The notes below the pieces were generated by a model. That model saw only the letters and a list, made by a program, of their open reading frames with translations, did no database searches and was not told the origin of the DNA. Shown in pieces: positions 59,941-64,000 of a DNA stretch of 64,000 nt. The stretch comes from Ustulina deusta (lineage: Eukaryota > Ascomycota > Sordariomycetes > Xylariales > Xylariaceae): assembly GCA_023159155.1 (NCBI GenBank), contig JAJNNX010000007.1, positions 372,001 to 436,000 on the forward strand. Reading direction: 5' to 3'. How positions within the stretch are numbered: the first letter of the stretch is position 1; the number at the start of each line of letters is the position of its first letter. A program made the position numbers and the translations under genes.

Positions 59941-62009
59941 GATGAGGAGGGGCTGAAGAAAGCGATAGAGAAGTGCTTTCCGGCACATATTATGCATAGA
60001 AGGCGTCCGAGGTTGCTTTCGAATAAAAGGATATACATGGCATGGATGGATGCATGGCGGTTTCAAAAAAGGTAGTCCCGGCGACGAAGGGGATAGCTTG
60101 AACAAGGCGCCTGCAGGTTCGTCGCTTCTTACCGGGCCTTTATCGCTCTGTTGCTCCTGCTTTGCGGCCATTGGGCTATCGAAATATATCGGTATCGTAG
60201 TATCTGCGACACGCGGGCTGGTCGAGTACTTCTAACTCTTTTCTCGAGGCTGAAGATGATGGAAACGGTAGCTTGGACGTCTCGTGCTACCGCTTCTTCC
60301 TTCTACGGGCATTGCAGGTCGCTGAATGTATGTCATTTTGAGACGACCTTATCTGCCGCTAGCAATCATCATGGGGAAGAAACCTCAGGCATGCCGCTAA
60401 TGAAGTTCTACGCTATCATGCCGTATGCTGAAAATCGTCCTTATTACGCTTAACGTGCCATGGCCGCGCTGGTGTATCCTTGAGTCGAAATATGCAGAGG
60501 AGGCTCTTTGGCTGGATAGTTGGACTCCGAGAAAGCTATCTAAACTGGTGACAAGATATTCCTAGACCCGTCTATTATCTGGGAGGCTGCGTAGTAAAGG
60601 TAGGTTCTTGAAATTTGACGTACAAACAGGGTTTATAATACATATAATCTGAATCACCCCAGCTACTTACTTAGTGTAGAGTTAGCCAGGCTTTGGTCAT
60701 TTTACCCGACGGTGTATGAAGTGTCCACAAAACAGCGTTTCCCTTGTTACACTACCTAAGGTACCTACTGTACCTGGTTGTACGGAATCTGAGTGGTCGA
60801 GTAGTACTACTCATTGGTGGTTCCTGCCAATCAAGCCTACGACTATTTCTCAGCCGAGATGATGCATTGGTGGTATGCATGTCATTATACATCATGTTTA
60901 CAGCTCCTAGTACCTATTCTACAGCCAGCTACAGTATAGCTTTAGATATTGGCTGGGTAACAAATTCCCCAACCTTCAAGTTGGATACTACGTACAGTAG
61001 GTGTTACCCGGAAGGGTAGACATGCACCCGAGGAAAAAATAAAATAAAAATAGACCTGTACATGTGCGGAATAACATTCATCGTGGGACCAAGGTGTTAC
61101 AAACCAGAAGTTGTCCCAGGTATCACATGATAAAAATACGAAGGATGGTGTTTTGGGGCGGGTCTACATTGTGCCCCGAATTATCCACCTGCTTCGTTTG
61201 TCCGGGCCTGAAGCTAGGTACCGACGCAGTATCGCCCGCTCACGCTTGGCAAGTGCTGATGGGCTTGGGGGGTTGACAGCTGAAACCCTTCACAAATCAT
61301 TTGGAGGGCAAGTCCCTCCGCGTAAGCGAGGTCAGTCGGCCATGTGGCGACTAGTGCGGCATGCTCGCTTTCAAGCCCGGGTGCCTACCCATTACACTGG
61401 AGTGTCTACCTCGTCTACAGTGGGGAAACTAGTTACCCGCGTAGACTACCTACCTACCTATCTAGGTACCCATCGCTGCCCGCTATAGGGAATTTCATTG
61501 CTAGCCGTCGATACCGGTTCGAGGGCAGGCACAACTGTGGCGGCCTATCAGATGCCGTGGATGGCTCGAGACCCCAAAGGAGAGGAGTGGGCCCCCTGCT
61601 CACGCTGCAACCAAGGCTCGGGACACGGCAGATCCGAGACTAGGTATTCGGTCGGTTAGAGGAAAACCGAGGGGGCTAAGAAATGTCAAATACTGGAATA
61701 GCTGTTGGCAGACTAACGTTGCTGTCCCGCACCAGGTGGGAAAGTCGCGCCGAATGACGACCGACGATGGCCAGATTCTACGAGTGCTCGCTCCGTTGTG
61801 ACAATTCATGTTTCTTTCCCCTTTGTCTCTGATTTCTTTCTGTTCGCTCAGCTATAACGAGGACCGGCTGGCCGACTCGATTTCCCATGTCCAGTCTGTA
61901 AGATCTGGCCCATCTAACCATCTCACGCCGAGACGCACGCGGCCCATAAGTCCCGTCGAACCGCCACGACTCGAAAGACACAGGACGACGAGGGAGCGCT
62001 GCGGGCAAC
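59941..62009. other. Intergenic, no supported gene
   Basis: About 2.1 kb between the HYPK-like gene and the P450 gene. CTACCTACCTACCTATCTAGG at about 61447-61467 belongs to the TACCTA/CCTAGG word family. Only short frames without recognised domains are present. Confidence 0.55.
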
Positions 62010-64000
62010 ATGTTGTCGTCCGTACTCCTAGTGACCGGCGCATTTGTCGCATATTGGGCATTCAAGATTATTACTGGCCTCCGCCGCAATATCGCTCGTG
62101 CGAAATCTACTGGGCTACCTTACTATGTTATTCGTAAGTGGCGACCATGTGTTGGCAGCTTTGCCCGAAACTCACCCGTGTCCAGCCGTGAATCCGATCA
62201 ACAACATAGCCCAAATCTTCGGTTTTATTTGGGTCCCGTTATGGAAGCGACTCACTCCGAAGAAATACTGGGAAGATATAGCCGAGTGCGTTGATTCATT
62301 TACCCCCGCAGCAAATACTGCGACGTAGACTAACAGGGGCCATGTGCAAGAGTCTGCGAACACAATTGGCAGTACCAGAAGCGGTTTGCGCCGTTCGCCA
62401 AAATGGGCGAAAACATCCTCATCGCCACGCCATTCACCCTAACCATGCATACGGCCGATCCCCAGGTTATCCACGACGTCACATCGAGGCGTGAAGACTT
62501 CCCCAAGCCCCTAGAGTATTACGGCATCCTTTCCATGTTTGGTCGCAACATCGTGACAACAGAGGGAGCTCTATGGCGCATGCACAGAAAGGTCACTTCT
62601 CCATCGTTTAACGAAAAAAACTCGGCCTTGGTGTTCAGAGATGCCATCGATCAAGCACAAGGAATGACCGATCATTGGTTACGGACCCAGAAGGATGGTA
62701 GCTTCAGGACCGTTGAGCATGATACAATGTCGCTGGCGCTTAACATCATTAGTTATGTTGGCTTCGGGCTGCGTCTCGTTTGGCCGGGTCAGTCCCTGCC
62801 AGCTGATGCTAATTCGAAAATGGCCAGGTATGCGAGCTTCGAACCTCCAGAAGGACATACCTTGACCTTTAGCGACTCTATTGGCGGCCTTTTGAGACAG
62901 TTACTGCCGCTGTTATTGACGCCTTCATTCATCTTGAGTATGAATATCAGTGGTTGGCGATGATCGGGCTGCAAAGCTAATTTGGTTTCAGACAACGTTC
63001 CGGTCGCTGTTTTCAAAGAGGCAAAGGAAGCCAGAGAGAATTACGACTTATACATGAAGGAATTCCTGCAGCAAAAAGTACAAGATGTTCGCCGAGGAGA
63101 CAGGGATATAGGCATGGATATCATGGGTTCACTGGTCGCAACCTCATACCAGGACAAGCAGGACGGAAATAAAGCAGGAATCCAGCTAGATGACTCGGAA
63201 ATCATTGGTAATGCGTTCATCATGTTTCTGGCGGGCCACGAGACCACGGCCAATGTGATGCATTTTACGATGCTAGAGCTTGCGAACAATCCGGCAGCGC
63301 AGCGGCGTCTGCAACAGGACATCGATACAATTCTGGGCCGTGACTCCGACCCGGCGACGTGGAACTACGAAGCGAATGTCGGTGCCATGCAGGCGTCAAT
63401 GATAGGCGCCGTTATGAATGAGACGTTGCGTGTCATGCCACCTGTCGTAGAAGTGCCCAAGAAGACGACGCCGACGAAAGAGCAGGCGATCACGGTTGAT
63501 GGTGTTAGGCACATACTGCCGCCTAATACCTACCTCGGCCTTTGCGTGATAGCCTCCCAACGGAACCCCCGTGCATGGCCCGCGCGGCCTAGCAAAATCA
63601 CCGGTGCGCCAGACGATCTCGACGACTGGGTGCCAGAGCGCTGGTTCCGGCCCAGCCTCGGCGAGGACGAGAAACAGAACTCAGATCTGCCCGAGACGGA
63701 AGACTTTGGCGGGTACGCGGGTCCAGACACGAGCGCATCGATGTTCCGACCGATGCGGGGCTCGTACATCCCATTCTCCGAAGGCCCACGGTCGTGTCTC
63801 GGCCGACGCCTCGCCATCGTCGAAGTCCTCGCGGCGCTCGCCTTCATCTTCCAGAAGTACAGCATCGAGAACGCGGTCGACGACTGGGCGTCTAACGACG
63901 AGGTCGCGCGCATGGACCAGGACCAGAAAGAGACGCTGTATAAGAAGGCCATCCAGAGGTCTAGGGATGTCATAGCTACGTCCGAAGCTCGCATTACGCT
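62010..64000 (+). CDS. Cytochrome P450 monooxygenase (3' end cut by window edge)
   Basis: Four exons (62010-62133, 62186-62285, 62351-62937, 62992 to beyond 64000) give 606 codons before the edge. Introns are 52, 65 and 54 nt; intron 2 has a GACTAAC branch. The protein starts with a membrane anchor (SSVLLVTGAFVAYWAFKIIT). Further on it has the helix C motif WRMHRKVTSPSF, the oxygen-binding helix I motif AGHETT at 351-356, the ExxR motif ETLR at 414-417, the PERW-type motif VPERWFRP, and the haem loop PFSEGPRSCLGRR with the haem-ligand Cys539. It is a class II, endoplasmic reticulum P450. A disordered insert (about 492-520) lies between PERW and the haem loop. It is probably short of its end by only some tens of residues. 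The substrate is unknown and I assign no CYP number. Confidence 0.94.

Noticed and set aside
59273..60171. Long minus-strand frames opposite the HYPK-like gene
   Set aside because: Antisense shadows of a GC-rich exon. The Ala/Ser-rich repeats mirror the plus-strand codons, and there is no start context or domain.

Overview
This window comes from a filamentous ascomycete (Pezizomycotina, most likely a Sordariomycete). Most genes carry short 50-200 nt introns with GTRNGT-type donors and CTRAY-like branch points. The gene families (Kin4-type kinase, Dfg5/Dcw1 GH76, rhodopsin-like PTH11-type membrane protein, class II DAHP synthase, GT2 hyphal polysaccharide synthase) are typical of moulds. Exon models were built by hand from reading frames and splice signals. 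The class assignment is inference.

Layout. 0-0.9 kb: the 5' end of an Ntr2-like splicing factor gene (minus) and SmG (plus) are divergent and share a 295 bp promoter. 0.9-13.4 kb: gene-poor DNA with one candidate orphan spliced gene (2.8-3.6 kb) and a homopolymer/AT-rich patch (5.1-6.1 kb). 13.4-15.05 kb: a complete four-exon GT2 polysaccharide synthase, isolated in the desert. 15-28.9 kb: a second gene desert rich in TACCTAGGTA-like words. 28.9-34.3 kb: a conserved Ser-rich coiled-coil protein and a GPI-anchored GH76 cell-wall enzyme. 36-43.4 kb: an accessory metabolic patch with a broken DHA1 drug/H+ antiporter-type MFS gene, an intact MetE-like zinc enzyme, a sugar-type MFS transporter, a broken short-chain dehydrogenase and a rhodopsin-like seven-helix protein. 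46.1-47.7 kb: a conserved integral membrane protein. 52.3-55.9 kb: a Kin4-type Ser/Thr kinase. 57.1-59.9 kb: class II DAHP synthase (shikimate pathway) divergent from a HYPK-like UBA protein. 62.0-64.0 kb: a cytochrome P450 that runs off the right edge.

How the genes fit together. Core housekeeping genes (splicing, shikimate entry, N-terminal acetylation/ribosome factor, mitotic kinase) and cell-surface genes (GT2, GH76) are separated by long non-coding tracts. The 36-43 kb patch looks like a decaying accessory neighbourhood: two intact metabolic genes beside two pseudogenes. I did not recognise CRISPR, rRNA, tRNA or an intact transposon. I found no convincing new multi-gene system. The strongest leads are the decayed accessory patch, the candidate orphan gene near 3 kb, the widespread CCTAGG-centred intergenic motif and the divergent splicing-factor pair.
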